Source: Silurus meridionalis (lineage: Eukaryota; Chordata; Actinopteri; Siluriformes; Siluridae). From it: a stretch of 64,000 nt of DNA. The translations under genes were made by a program, and so were the position numbers. A model generated the notes under the pieces. That model was not told the origin of the DNA. It did no database searches and saw only the letters and a program-made list of their open reading frames with translations. The stretch lies in contig NC_060887.1 of the NCBI RefSeq assembly GCF_014805685.1, positions 16,274,463 to 16,338,462 of the forward strand. Reading direction: 5' to 3'. Positions 1 to 12,718 of the stretch are shown here, one piece after another. Position 1 is the stretch's first letter. Every line of letters starts with the position of its first letter.

Positions 1-794
1 TATGTGTGTGGAGGGATCTGTGTGTGAATTTTCTCGATGTGTGTTTGTGTGTAGTGGCTTTATGGTCTGAGTATGCAGTGTGACTGTTTGATGTTATGTG
101 TGAAGGCTGTGATGAATTAGTGCGTTTGCATTTGGTATGTGTTTGAATATGTGTGTATTTTTGTTGGGGGGGTAAAGAGACAGCTGCCTTTTACTGCCCC
201 AGGGGGTAATAAAAGAAGAAGGAGGGGCTGTTATTTGGAGGTTTAATAGGGGCAGAAGGCAGAGAGAGGGTCTTTTTTTATGAGGGTCACACTGTAACTA
301 ATTACAGCTGGAGGCATCAGCCCCAAAACCTTTCCACATTCCTTCCTTGCCTACAGGTTCTGAACGCTGAACCATGCTTTGTTGGCCCATGTTCTGATTC
401 TTAATTTTCCAATGTTTACGATGGATGTGCCATTTAATCTCTACGCATAGGCTTTGTGTGAGGTGGTGAATTCATATGACATAATGTATGTTATCAGTGT
501 TGTGACTTTGTTGTGCTTATATAAAATCTAAATTTACATCTTAAATTTAAATTTAATTTTCAATCTGAAATAATCTGCATCACCAGGGATCTCATGCACC
601 CAAACAACGCTTGCTTATAATATACTATCTTATATGTTCAGACTTTACAGACTTTTTACACCTTAACCACCAAACCCCTCAAGCAAACATCTAATCGTGG
701 ACATATTGTAGAAAATCAACACAATTCATTAATTGACTACTGCAATATTGTGACAGGATTGTAAGTCACTTAACTGAGAATGCTTCTACATGTA
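1..794. other. Noncoding flank, no gene seen
   Basis: GT-rich at the left end and otherwise AT-rich. I see no conserved reading frame or recognisable repeat family. It lies downstream of crabp2, which is transcribed toward it. Confidence 0.5.
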
Positions 795-1035
795 CGTGTG
801 TACTTTTTTTCCGTTAGTCCAAAGACATGTGATGTGTGACTGGCATTTTCAAATTGTTCCTAGCATACAAATGGGTTTGTGGTGTGTATTTAAGTGATTG
901 TTATGGTACCTGTGATTTTCTGATTTGGGAGACACCTGTCCAATGCGTCTCTCGCCTATTGTGCCCCAGAGCTAGACCCCCCATGATGCTGTGTAAGATG
1001 TGTGTTATAAAAATGGATGGATGGATTGATGGTTA
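795..1035 (+). repeat. Decayed non-LTR retrotransposon 3' end with GGAT tail
   Basis: The segment ends in a short ATGGATGGATGGATT array preceded by text resembling the common fish LINE 3' end ('gtccaatgcgtctctcgcc', 'gccccagagctagacccccc'). A short GATG-type tail is typical of Rex3/RTE-like elements in teleosts. The body is too decayed to show a protein. The family assignment is from memory of the tail type, and the left boundary is approximate. Confidence 0.5.
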
Positions 1036-1485
1036 GACATTAATTCTGTTCATTACTGCAAAATACTGGTATAATGTCAAAAATTAAATTAATGCATTTT
1101 ATACTGGCAAAAATATGGCAAAAATATGTTAACAGTCATTTTAGGAACTGCTTATGATTAAAAAAGTCTAGATCTTTTTCTTAATCATGGAAACACAATC
1201 AGACAAAAGACTTCAGGGAATCTAAACTTGATTTCATTTTAGATTTAAAAAAATACAATCAACCTGACTAGGAGACATTTCACCCTCAGAAAATTCTAAG
1301 AATGTGTTGGACATATGGAACTGCTGAAAAACTGGAACGCAACAGAACTGGATGCACTTGAGTAGGATGTATCCATTCCAAAAGCCTTGCAGCTGTAATG
1401 AAAATAAAATGAAAGGCACAGAAAGATAGATTATGTGTCAGTGTAAGCACTAACAGAAAGAGAGAGAGAGAAAGAGAAAGGGAGA

Positions 1486-1540
<55 letters not shown>

Positions 1541-3034
1541 AAAAATTCTGAGGTGGAAAACCCATGAAACAGACACAGGGGTGGAAAAAGAGGTAAGCAA
1601 GTTATTCTAGTCACAAAGAGTTGACATGAGTATTAAAATAATCTGTCTAAAGCCCTATTTGTGCAAGAGCAAAATTACCAGGTAACAGCAGTTGGATTAC
1701 ACAATCCTAAATCCATGATGAGCAGATAAGCAGTTCTACACAACCACATTCCATTTTAGCGACTTAAAAAGTTTGTGAAAATGTACATCTTGCCATATTA
1801 TTGAGTTTATTCACATTGCAGTATATTATCCAGCAATTACTATACACTATCACTACAGTACAACAATAAAGCAAAGGTATATTTAAAGGTGAAAAATACC
1901 CAAGACTTTAAACAGGTACCTAGGAATTTAAGAGGTAAAAAAAAGGAAAAGCACAAAAAAAGAATTTTCACCTTTTTATTGTCTGGTCTCATATAAACTT
2001 CATCACTATTGACCACATTTATATAAAAGACACATAATAAAAAGTACAACAGTATAATATTTTAATGAAGTATATACAAGGCCTTAACAAACAAAAAGAG
2101 AAGAGATGCTGAGGAAACGGGGCTATCAGGAGAACAGTATGTAGATTTAGATACCATGTTTTTAAGAAAAGAATTTCAGAGCTACATATGTCATGAAGTA
2201 CAGCATCTTCACTAAAATTTCCCATAATCCTGCATGTTCACTAAACATGCTTATTCCTGTCAGGGCTTTACAGGATAAACTGACTTCATAACTTTGGACA
2301 ACATTTTGAGATTGACGCAAGCAAATTTTATTATTATAACCTCAGCTTGACTACTCGTTAAACTTGCTGGTTTGGTATTTCCATGTCACCTGAATCGATG
2401 CAAATTTGGATCTCTGCTTTTGGATTAGAGATTGGATTTAAAATTGAAGTGACACCAATTGTAAAAAGTGCTCTGGATTAAGCAATCATGTCTAGTGTAT
2501 GAGAATGGGCATTTGATAAAAAAAAATAATTATATTATCCTGTGCATATTAGTACAGAAAAAGCAAAAGGTCCAGTCTTGACAATTTTTTTAATCAGTCT
2601 TTGTCCTGAACTTTTTGCATGCCTTTCAAACCCTAATGTACTATATCATGGACAATCTCCCAGAATCCTTCTTTGGTAATCCTCCAGAAAAGTGATATGC
2701 AAACTCAACCAGCGTAAAGGGTAACTGTATCTATTTAAATCCAAAACTTCAAACATGGACAGACAGACAACATGTATAGACAACAACTATATGTAACATC
2801 CTACTGGAAACGGACTTCTTATTAGTGGAATGTGTTTCTTATATTGCTTACAGTCATATACATTTAGCAAATGCATGTATTAAGGTTAAAGTGATTAGTA
2901 TGTAGTCTAAAGTTAACACGTAGAAAAAATGTGGCACATGCTGGTTCTGCCAAGAAGATTTTGCCTCAACAGGGCTATTCAGGGAAGTGGGGAACCAAAA
3001 AATATGACTTTTCTGCTATGGCTATTTTTTTCTT
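1036..3034. other. Region downstream of crabp2, no gene seen
   Basis: AT-rich sequence containing an interrupted (GA)n tract at about 1454-1536. The crabp2 3' UTR should occupy its right part on the minus strand. AATAAA hexamers on the minus strand occur near 2328, 1975 and 1807, but none can be chosen as the poly(A) signal from sequence alone. Confidence 0.5.
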
Positions 3035-3085
3035 TCACTCTCTGATGTAAACTCTTTTGCACACGACATCATCTGCAGACATGGT
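3035..3085 (-). CDS. crabp2: crabp2 exon 4 and stop
   Basis: Acceptor TTTTACAG precedes base 3085. 51 nt encode [16 protein letters not shown] and TGA at 3037-3035. Arg137 and Tyr139 complete the retinoate carboxylate clamp. Intron 3 is only 113 bp. Confidence 0.93.
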   Translation of the reverse strand, partial: TMSADDVVCKRVYIRE

Positions 3086-3516
3086 CTGTAAAAGAAATTG
3101 AAAAGAAGAGACAAAAAATGAACACATGGCATGGATCATGTACCTTGTGGGCCATTCCTGCATTTTAAATTAAATTAAAAATTTGTAATAAACGTTACCA
3201 GGATCAATTCTCCATCGTTGGTCATTTCCCTAGTCCAGGAAGTCTTAGGGCCATCTCCTTTTTGTAAGGTTTGTTCACAGCTAATCTTGCTGTCCGTCTC
3301 CCACCGAGGAAAGCTCTACAGACAGTGCCACAACAAGCTCGTGTTATAATGAGGGGTGGAGGATTCAGAACAAATAGCACAACTCAAAGCAACTCTGTGA
3401 ACTCCCACGGAGGAAAGGAAAGGAGTAATGAAAAGAGGATTTAGTGAGTAATGTGGTTATAATGAGCGTTTTGGAGTGTTTAATTTGGACATGGTGAAAG
3501 GAGGACATCTGTTCCA

Positions 3517-3571
<55 letters not shown>

Positions 3572-3742
3572 GCTTGAGCGCATTTATGTCCAGCTGTATT
3601 TGAATGACTTTTCGAATATTTGATTTTTCTCAGAAGAACCTAAACATATAAAAAACTCTCTCTAAAAAAAAAAAAAAATAATAAATAAATAAATATATAT
3701 ATATTTATATATACTTTTCCTTTAATATGTTAGCACTTTTGA

Positions 3743-3809
<67 letters not shown>

Positions 3810-4557
3810 TTTATCCTGTATATCCTGTGTAAAAGATAAAGTGGTCAAAACTGCATGAGGCTGACTGAGACACAAGAAAAGATATGAGGGCCAAACACAA
3901 TTATTTAAAACTGCTTTATGTAAACTGCAAATATATTTATATGTATATAAAAGGACATTTTTCTGCTGGTGTACTAATAAAACTAAATAAATAATGAAAG
4001 GGAGAGATGCAAAGTGCAAAATCAGTACTCAGTATAAAGGTCTGTTTTATTATCACAGACTTACAAAGTAAATCATTGTGGCATGTTTTCTCATATTACA
4101 GAATATAATCATTTCCTAATTTTATTTAATTTTCATCTGTTTTAAAATCTCTTGTCATCTTAGGTCCATGCACCTTTGGTGTGGGTGCTGGTGTGATTTT
4201 ATATCTTAAAGATATAACATTTCCTGTGGAAATATTTGGCTGGTCCCCATAAATATATTTTTTTTATTTAGAAAAAGTTTCTTTTTGGTTACTAAAGTTA
4301 ATCTCTATCACAATCATTGAGCACATAGTGTGTAACTGTGTGTACCTTGCAGGGCCGTCCATCCACTGTGGCCTCACTAAACTCCTGTCCCACGGTAAAG
4401 GTCACATGAGTGGTCCTAACTGAGGTGGAGGTCTTGATTGACAGCGTCTCACCGTCCTGTGTAATCTCCACTGATGGCTTTGATGCAGCTGCTACGGCGA
4501 TCTTCCGAAGCATCATGCTCACACCTGAGAACAAAATAGAAGGCAAGAGAGAAAGAC

Positions 4558-4612
<55 letters not shown>

Positions 4613-5012
4613 CAACACAGAAATCAAACAGAACGGTGGTCTCGGGCTCATACACCTGAGGCATTCTCACAGAGAAAGTAAAATCACCGTTAAAACACGG
4701 GCCAGTGAACCTCTTTGGATTTAAAGGTCAGTCCTTATTACATGCTTTCGCTAAATATTATTGATACAGGTATCTTCATTTCTAGGCAGGCTGGGAGAAA
4801 ATGGGAAAAGAATAACAGACATAAAAAGTTAGAGAGAGAGAAAGGGTGGGGGGTAAGTGAGATCATAAGACTTGAAAATTCAACTTGCATATTTGTCCTC
4901 CCCATGGGTACCATCTGATGACATCATCAAAAGACACACACACCCTCTGAGTTCAGTTACAGATTACTCACTGTCCTGGCAGTCTAGCCAAGTTAAGCTA
5001 CAATAATTAAAA

Positions 5013-5073
<61 letters not shown>

Positions 5074-5290
5074 GGAGGAGCTTAATGATCCCAGGGCATG
5101 CAGTAATCTGTTACACTTTCCTGTGAACCGAGCACTGGGAAAGTCAGAGTTATGAAAGAAATGGGCGATGGATAAAAAGGAGCAAGAAGAGAAAAAGAGA
5201 AAATAAAGACAAAATTAAAGTAAAAATTATAAGAAGGAAAAAAGAGGGTCTAGACAGGGCTTCTAGTTGCATCAAGTGGCCTGTGTGTGT

Positions 5291-5346
<56 letters not shown>

Positions 5347-5468
5347 ATTTCTGGATTGGTGCGTCGAGTTGAATTTCACACTCTTTCCCTAACACACATT
5401 CCCACCTGTCACCAAGGGTATATATACACACCAAGACAGACACCCACACAGGGGAAACCAAAACTCAA

Positions 5469-5507
<39 letters not shown>

Positions 5508-6642
5508 AAATAAAGTTATGCAAACAAAATGAAAGTTGATGGCAATTTTTGACATAAAGGTGGTCCAAGTAAGTTTATATTTTCTTCACACAAACTCACA
5601 AACACACACACACACCAAACCATGCAAAAACACTTGTAACTCATTCGCAACCAGTGGCTAATGGTGTAATAACATTAGTCCCTCAAACATTTTCCTGCAA
5701 CATGCACTGGTATCTGTTTATTGCATAGTGTATTTCTGTCGTAAGCACAGCTAATGAGGTCAGCTCCATCATGTCTTTCATTTAAGTTCCTTTTAAGTCT
5801 TTTACGCACATCAACTGATAACACAATGACACCCACCTCTCAGCCACCAATAATGATCTGGGCATGACTGACCACACACAGTGGCGGTCAGGGTTAGTGT
5901 CAGTGTCACAGTTCAGGGGTCAGAGGAAGTGTTTTAGAATAAAGCAAAAGGGAGGATGAGAAAAATGAGTGTAGGTGGTGACAACTCAGCTCCATCTGTG
6001 CACTGAGCATTTACATGAAACCGAAGTAGCTTGATTTCGATGACTACTACACTTAGAAGGGGGTGAACAGAGGGAGAGAGAGTCTCAAAAGGGCATCCCT
6101 CAGTCAATCAACCTGTCAATCATATACATTCCTCACAGAGATGACCTGTCTCTCATTTTTTATAAGGACATCCGTCACACTTTGTGAGTGTAAGTATGTC
6201 TGTCTGTCTGTCTGTCTAGTCCTGCTCTGACTCTATCCTCTGTATGACACACCCCACACACAGATATTACTGACAAAGCAGTATTCACATGCATTCTTTC
6301 ACTCTATCCCTCTCTCAGTCTAATCGTCTTTCTTTCATGGCCCTGTGCACTCTCACACAACCTGGCTCCAACCCATCAACCCATCTCTGCCAGTCCTGCT
6401 TGGCCTCAGGTAACAACTGGTGCTTAACGGGCACCGACAAAATGTCCTTGTGCAAGTGGGACACAAATCAAAGCAGGATATACTGTATAGCATTGCCACA
6501 CTGACACACTCTCACACACACACATATACACACAGAGCAACTCCGGTTATTCTGGTGAGAACAATGGTGCCATTTAACAGCAGTTTAATGAACTAGGGTC
6601 AAAGAACATGTGACTAGTCAGTTCTGATGCCCTCTCATTTGT

Positions 6643-6706
<64 letters not shown>

Positions 6707-7141
6707 CCACAAAGGATTTCTTCAGTGTTCATTCCAGGCAAGAAACCATGCATAGCTGGATGCACAAGCATTTTCAACACAGTGTTATAAACACCCACAA
6801 AAGCAATGCAGAGGTGCAATCAGTGCATCATTTGACTATTGTATAAAGAAAATGAGGGGTGAGGAAGTTCAGTGTTAGGCTCCTTTTACAGATTTGCAAG
6901 TGAGTGCATGTATGATAAAGACCCCCTACTCTAGTGGGGGGAACAGAGTGAGAGTGCCTGGGAAGGAGAAGTGAAATTTTTGATGCCCTGTAGCCATGAT
7001 CTTGTTTTTCAAAATTGTATAATTGTTATTAATTTCATAATTGTGTTATAATGGCTTACCCAGTGCTTTCAGAAGCTCCTCGAAGTTTTCTGAGCTCTTC
7101 ATTTTCCAGGTACCGGAAAAGTCAGGGATTTTGCGCTCCAT
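3035..7141 (-). CDS. crabp2: Cellular retinoic acid-binding protein 2, four-exon gene
   Basis: A complete spliced gene: exons 7141-7060, 4524-4346, 3315-3199 and 3085-3035 (82+179+117+51 = 429 nt, 142 residues plus stop). All introns are GT-AG. Exon sizes and phases match the conserved four-exon layout of the intracellular lipid-binding family. The product begins [14 protein letters not shown] and ends [12 protein letters not shown]. Retinoate-carboxylate ligands of the family are present: Arg116 (in SWTRE), Arg137 and Tyr139. Lys25, Arg34 and Lys35 match the three basic residues of the structural nuclear-import signal described for CRABP2. The protein binds all-trans retinoic acid in cytosol and delivers it to nuclear receptors. 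CRABP2 is favoured over CRABP1 by residues such as [20 protein letters not shown] and the [12 protein letters not shown] block, and by the longer N-terminus (MERK instead of MP), which I recall from fish Crabp2. I cannot separate the a and b ohnologues. Confidence 0.95.
3199..3315 (-). CDS. crabp2: crabp2 exon 3
   Basis: 117 nt between acceptor TGTAG (3316-3320) and donor GTAAC (from 3198). Encodes residues 88-126, [10 protein letters not shown] through NDGELIL, including Arg116 of the ligand pocket. It has no in-frame ATG ORF of useful length and is found only by homology and splice sites. Confidence 0.93.
3747..3808. repeat. (TA)n microsatellite in crabp2 intron 2
   Basis: A run of 31 perfect TA units, preceded by an A-rich and TTTATA-rich stretch. 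A (GT)n tract of about 46 bp sits nearby at 3521-3566 in the same intron. Confidence 0.95.
4346..4524 (-). CDS. crabp2: crabp2 exon 2
   Basis: Acceptor TTCTCAG at 4525-4531, donor GTACAC from 4345; 179 nt, the classic exon-2 size for this family. Encodes residues 28-87, including [13 protein letters not shown] and [10 protein letters not shown]. Open reading continues on both sides through a (GA)n tract and intron sequence, so a raw ORF here gives a false 117-residue protein. Confidence 0.95.
4571..4608. repeat. (GA)n microsatellite beside crabp2 exon 2
   Basis: Pure GA repeat only about 45 bp upstream of the exon-2 acceptor on the minus strand. On the transcribed strand it reads CT, so it may serve as an extended polypyrimidine tract. 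Confidence 0.9.
5015..6703. repeat. Cluster of GT/CA microsatellites in crabp2 intron 1
   Basis: Intron 1 holds (GT)n at 5015-5068, a slightly interrupted (GT)n at 5282-5346, (CA)n at 5470-5504, a TGTC tetramer run near 6196-6217 and (CA)n at 6645-6703. No coding exon lies among them; the intervening DNA is unique-looking and AT-rich. Confidence 0.85.
7060..7141 (-). CDS. crabp2: crabp2 exon 1
   Basis: Reads ATG GAG CGC AAA from base 7141 and encodes residues 1-27 plus the first base of Gly28. The donor GTAAG starts at 7059. It holds the first beta strand and the start of the helix-turn-helix lid ([13 protein letters not shown]). No other in-frame ATG lies just upstream. Confidence 0.93.
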
Positions 7142-7500
7142 GATGCTGTCTAACTGTCTTTCCCTAATTCACTCGTTATTTCTACAGCTGTGATCCTATT
7201 GTATTTTCTGGTGTTTTCTTTCAGTTTTTTTCCACCTAGTATTTTGAATCAAGTTTTGTTGTTTCCTATGGCAAGATGTTCAAATCTTTCCGTTTTTCTT
7301 AATTTCTTATCAATCAGCAAACACTCCGGATAAAATTGTTTAAAGTGGACCGCACGAGCTGCACAACTCTTATCCTCCACTATAACCGCAAGGACTCGCA
7401 CCTTTTAGCCGAAAACTCCGCCCCTAACCACGCCCATTGAATCAAAGAGCGAGTCAGAAATCGAGATGAGGACATTTGTCCGCCCCCGAGTCACGCCCTC
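7142..7500 (-). promoter_or_regulatory. crabp2: Probable crabp2 promoter and 5' UTR
   Basis: Upstream of the exon-1 ATG there is a locally GC-richer stretch with GC-box-like cores at 7418-7424 (CCGCCCC), 7429-7435 (CACGCCC) and 7479-7487. On the minus strand a weak TATA-like CTAAAAGG occurs at about 7402-7409. These fit transcription starting near 7375, giving a 5' UTR of roughly 230 nt. The start site is inferred, and no intron in the 5' UTR can be excluded. Confidence 0.45.
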
Positions 7501-7530
7501 TTAGAACGCGCTACTTTCTAAAGGCGCACT

Positions 7531-7534
<4 letters not shown>

Positions 7535-7604
<70 letters not shown>
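7535..7604. repeat. (AT)n microsatellite upstream of crabp2
   Basis: 35 perfect AT units, about 390 bp upstream of the crabp2 ATG and just beyond the GC-box cluster. Confidence 0.95.
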
Positions 7605-7606
<2 letters not shown>

Positions 7607-7707
7607 TTCAATGACTTTGATATTGTCAATAAACACATTCATTTATTCGATACCATTTTAATTAGTTAGTTTAAGATATAATGCATGCTGTGCCAATATG
7701 AAGGTAT

Positions 7708-7799
7708 AATATGCATGTAAGGGTTAAGGGTCACGGTCATAAATACTGGCAATGGTGTTAGTAATTATGAACGTGACCCTTAACCCTTTCATGCATATT
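7708..7799. repeat. 39-bp-arm inverted repeat upstream of crabp2
   Basis: Arms 7708-7746 and 7761-7799 are reverse complements with about three mismatches, separated by 14 bp. Each arm contains GGGTCA directly followed by CGGTCA or CGTTCA (7728-7739; reverse strand 7779-7768), a nuclear-receptor DR0-like pair. The pair may simply be a short MITE with hairpin structure. No transposase is visible. Confidence 0.8.
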
Positions 7800-7866
7800 T
7801 TGTTTAAAAAAAAAGAAAAATGCTTAATTGGCTCAAATGTTAAATTATTAATATTTTTGCACATAT

Positions 7867-7902
<36 letters not shown>

Positions 7903-9359
7903 CAAATATATTAAAACATTTAAGATGAATAAAAATAAATAAAGTTACAAAATAAAGTTACGCCTATATCTAAACACAACAACGTGCGTATCATATTACT
8001 AGTACACGTTTTAAATGATTAATTTTTGAATGAAATTATTGCATATATCATACAAAATATAAATCTACCATAATGCAGAATCAGTGCGAGCTTGAAAATG
8101 TTGCAGGAAATAGGCACAGGCAGAAATGGTTATTTAAAAAAAAGAAAACACCATGCAGACCGCCAATGTTAATAAAATGGAAATAAAATAAATGTCAAAA
8201 AGTTTGTATTGTTTTTGTGCAGCTTGGTATCAAATGATTCACGGCTCGGTTTTATTTTGTTATATAAGCTTGATAAGGTCTCTGTTTGACTTTTCTCGCT
8301 GACAGACCTGAATCCTGTCCAGTAGAATGTTCCTACTGTATTAGTGCACTGGTTGGGGGAATTTTGCTCTTAGCCCAAAGCATGGAGAATCTTGTGCACT
8401 TTATAAAGCTGCACAAATAAGTGCATGCAGCAGACACACAAAACTCATTCTGGTGTAGAGGATGCACACATTCAGTTCTACAGAACTTACAGTTCACATG
8501 GCATTTCTTGCTTGTTTAATAAACTCTTTCGCTCAATGAACTTCTGCAGTGTGTGTAAGTTCTAACTGATAACTGGATACACAGAAAACACGGGGGATCC
8601 TACAAGATTCAGGGAGGTATTATTTACCCAGAAGGCACTGCGTTTTGGCCCCCATGCTGCTCTGACGGAAGAAAAGCGAAGGGGCCACGGGGCAAAAGAA
8701 GTTTTTTTTTTTGCGGGTGAGGGTCTCTAACTTCATGAAGACAGGGGGCTCGGGAGACTGAGATGATGGATGATGGACTTTAGCTGTACAAAGAGGTCGT
8801 TAAACATTGACTTTTGATGGATAGCGCAAGAACGTCGCATTTAGTGCACGCGCGTTACCGAGGCGACTGCAGCACCCCGAGGCTTCCAGATCCTGCATGC
8901 GCTGAAACATTGTCCACTTCCCGATGCTTCCTGTACCCCCAAATACCCCCGCCCCCCGCCTACCACACACACACGGAAGAGAGATGTTTCCACCCAGTGA
9001 ATAGGGACATTCATTATTTTAAAAATGACAAATTGACACTGCTCGTATTACAGCCGACCTGAGCCACACAGCAGTAAGCTACACGCCATAACCCGCAACA
9101 GGTTTACACAAAAACAAAGACTTCATGTTCACACTAGTTCTTCCTTGTCCAACACACAGCAAGTCATTGCTCTCAAATATCACGGAGACTATCTATCTAT
9201 CTAACTTGTCTGCCCCCACTTTCTCCCGCCGGCTCTGTCATACACATGCTTTGTTCAGGTGTTAACTCTTTGGCTGCAGGCTTACTTCATGTCCTGTACT
9301 ACAGTAGGATGAATTACAACTAGAAACCAGCGGCCCTCCCAAGTCATAAATACCTGATT

Positions 9360-9407
<48 letters not shown>

Positions 9408-9903
9408 CTCTCTCTCTCTCTGCTCTCTCAGTTTTTCTCCCTTTCTCAATATAGGGCTAAATGTGCAATGAATTGTTCAAGAAGGCACATACTGTATGTG
9501 TGATGGTGAGGTGTTTTTCCATATAGTGTTATCTTCACCTAAAAATGGACCATTGATGTACCATTAAAGCTTTACTCAAAAAGCTAAATAAAGTACATCA
9601 CATGCACTAAACAAATGAAATAAAACACACCTTCCTGTGCAGTGAAACAAAAAATATCACTTAAGCACCACGGAGAAACAAATGTTGATAAATGCACCAG
9701 ATCCAGAAGTTTGCCATAAAACAGATTGCACCTCATGCAGGAAATTATTTTAGACCAGACATGGAAATATGCCATGCTGAGAATAGCAGGATGCATTAGA
9801 CTAATTCAACAAATTCCTAATTTGACTCAGTCATATCACATTATGATTTTTTTTTTTGCCTTTTCTGAAATCACTGCTGTACTTTTGGGTGTGTAGCAAG
9901 AAA
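7800..9903. other. Noncoding, no gene seen
   Basis: AT-rich, with (GT)n at about 7872-7897, a CTAT run near 9190 and (CT)n at 9363-9403. The GC-richer stretch at 8810-8960 has no convincing exon on either strand. Confidence 0.5.
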
Positions 9904-11890
9904 ACGAGACACTGCATCAACAATGCTTTAGGAATGCCTCTGTGTGTACACACTCTGAACCACATGTGCAATCAGTCCAACGTAAAAAGCACAATGCCAC
10001 CGGCGTGGTGACATCACAACCAGGGATGCACTGAGACTTGTTCCCTCTGCAAACCAGGGGGACATATGTAACCTTCGGGAACTCGAGCTGCATCAACAAT
10101 GCTTTGGAAACTACTATACTGCCAGATTGATCAATCCCTACCTAGTGTGGATGGGCACAGCTCAGTCGAAGGACAGAGGAGCAAGAAGTGGCACTACTGT
10201 CCAGGCTATAGGACCTGACAAAGGTCAGTGGTATAGACCAGCTGCAGTCTTGCAAATGTCTTGGAGAGACACTCCAGAGGAAAAGGCCCTAGGGAAGTGG
10301 ATAGCATCCACAATCCACCTGCTGAGGATGTGCTTTTTTCACAGGGAGACCCTTCTTATACGGACTCTAGCAGACAAACAGCTGGTCTGACTTTCTCCAT
10401 AAGGCAGTTCTGTGGATGTATGTGTCCGGTGCTCGGTTAAGCTTCTCCTGTTCGAGGGCCTAAAAAGAAGGAGGATAGAATGCTTGGAGCACAACTAGTC
10501 GTGGAACAACCGAGGGCACCTTGGGGACATACCCCGGCCTGGGGTAGAGTAAGACACTGGCCATGCCTGGAGTGAACTCCAGACAAGAGGGGCTTACGGA
10601 AATGGTGTGAAGGTCCCCAAATCTCTTTAGAGATGAGATGGCCAGTAGTAGAACAGTCTTGACTGTTAGAAACCCCAAAGGCACCTCGAGAAAGGGCTCG
10701 AAGGGAGGCTTAAACAGGGCCTCCAGAACTATGGACAGGTCCCACAAAGGCACTCTGAGTCTCACCTGAGACCTCAGCCTCAGGGAACCTCGGAGGAAAC
10801 GTGTCACCAGCGGGTTTTTCCCTACTGACTGCTCAGCAAGCGGAGCACGATAAGCCGCAATAGCGGACAAGTAAACCTTTAGGGTGAAAGAAAACAACCC
10901 TTTGGTTCCAGCACTGGGCCAACCTGGCAGTTAACTGGGTCTAAGTGAGCAGGTGCCACTTTGCATGGAGGGAGCTCTGAGGGAGCTCTGTATTGGAGAA
11001 TGGTCTCTACCACCTCGACCGAGAGTCCAGTGACTAAGAGCTGTGTCCCCACAGCTCGGGGCTGGGGTGAAGCAAATCGCCCCTGCCTGAGACAGCAGAT
11101 TCCGCCTGAGAGGAATCTATCAAGTAGGGTGTTTTCCAAGAAGGTTTTCCAGGTTGGTGAATCATGGCCAGCCTGGCCAGCATGGGGCTACAAAGAGGAG
11201 ATGTACTCCATCCTGGCAAACTCTCTCTAGAACTCCCGGGAGCAGCGCAACAGGGGAAAAAGCGTACAGGTGCGAATGGCAATGCTGAGCTCCTGGACCT
11301 CTCGAAGCCCTGTGAGAGCGATGAGGGAGAAAGCTCTGAAATGCTGCAGACTGTCTTTTTGCCTCCTTAAACCTGTCAACTACTGTATTACGGCGTATTA
11401 TGACTACTGTATTACCGCAACAGTGGAGAGATAGCCAGCTAGCGTCCCATAGCCACACTCTTTCAGTCTCACTATGTTTGAGTAGAGGGAGACATTGGAA
11501 CTAAGAGGCCAGCCGAATAAAGGCTGCCACAGGATCTAGACACCTCAGTGTGCAGATCTGGTAGGCCTCAGTGTGGAGGCAGTGACCTCGATAGCAATTT
11601 ATTTAGAGGACGCTGCCCGTGATTGTCAGCTGGCCAAGCGATGTTAAGCTCAGAAACAGCATGAGTCACTACCTCCAAGAGCTCCTCGAACTGGACTGGC
11701 TGTGGGTGCATGTAGATGGGTTCGTCCAATATGGCACCCCCTCTTGTCCTTCTCTTTAGAAGAAGAGAGATGGAGTGCTGCACCCTCTCCAAGAGGGGAA
11801 GAAAACACCAAAGAGCGGGCTTCCGAGCCCTGGAAAAAGGCGCTGGATCTGACAGGTGATTCCCGTTTCATTAATTCCAGTGAACCGTAG
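9904..11890 (-). mobile_element. DIRS-I copy A, internally deleted
   Basis: A decayed DIRS-type tyrosine-recombinase retrotransposon on the minus strand. The left end carries terminal-repeat text shared with the copies at 25.8 and 42.3 kb (CATCAACAATGCTTTAGGAA). Going leftward in element order, gag fragments lie at about 11925-11568, then C-terminal RNase H/linker fragments at 11460-10900, then the recombinase at 10897-10460. The RT core is absent, so a large internal deletion joins gag to the linker. Boundaries are approximate. Confidence 0.75.
10460..10897 (-). pseudogene. DIRS tyrosine recombinase fragment (copy A)
   Basis: Reading frame of 145 codons with the N-terminal core-binding segment (TLKVYLSAIAAYRAP) and the first catalytic arginine box in context LAISSLKRFGDLH. 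DIRS recombinases join element ends to genomic DNA in place of an integrase. The second half, with the distal H-x-x-R and nucleophilic tyrosine, is not readable here, so the protein would be inactive. It is the best-preserved recombinase start among the four DIRS-I copies. Confidence 0.7.
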
Positions 11891-12676
11891 GTGAATTGAG
11901 ATGCAGCACATTTGCTGTGGTACAAACTGTTAAGGGTTGCTCTAGATGTAAAAATTAAGATGTTAGCAGAAACTTGTTCAGAATGTAGATTTTAAGCTAG
12001 AAGAATACTAGAGCTCCAGTGTGTCATTTAGCTGTTATAAAGTTTAAAGAAGAGTGTAAAGTTGTTGGGTGGCTGTAACAGGTAGTGAAAATTTTTTTCA
12101 GGTGCATGTTTAAAGTTTATTTCTAATGTCAATCTGTGGAGTGTGTATACATTTCCATCTCTTGAGAAATTAAAGAGGACCAGTTTGTCAGCATATCCAC
12201 TAGCAGTTCCTGCAATGATCTTTGCACAATAGGAGCCCTTTACCTGGGGGTATATTATTCATAAATATCTGAAGGACAGAGGGAGTGGAATGAAGAGTGT
12301 TGTCAGACAATTATTCTCTGCCCTGTGGGTCTAATGAGCACCAGGGCTTTTCTCAACGTTCTTGTTCTTCTCTGTCCTCATTCCTTCTTTTCTTTGGTTC
12401 CAGTTCACCTCACCCACTTTCTCTCCATCACTCCCTCCCTCCCTGTCTCCCACTGTCTCTTCTTTTGTTCTTTTGTGATGCTGGGACTGCATTCCAAAGG
12501 CACACTGCAGAGATGCTGGGATTGCAGAAAAAAGAAAGTCGGGGGGAGGGAGAGGCGTGGACTGGTGCTTAGCTCATTTTTTATTGCATTGTTCTAGGCT
12601 TCAGAAAATAAGAGTGGGAATGATTCAGATCAGGAGATCAAAGAAAGAAAGGGAATGGCAGCGAGCGAATGGGAGC

Positions 12677-12718
<42 letters not shown>

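Noticed and set aside
4298..4651. 117-codon frame starting [11 protein letters not shown]
   Set aside because: It contains crabp2 exon 2 but runs through the acceptor and a (GA)n tract. Splice sites define the true exon 4346-4524.
5756..5770. GAGGTCAG as a possible retinoic acid response half-site in crabp2 intron 1
   Set aside because: A single half-site with no properly spaced partner; expected by chance.
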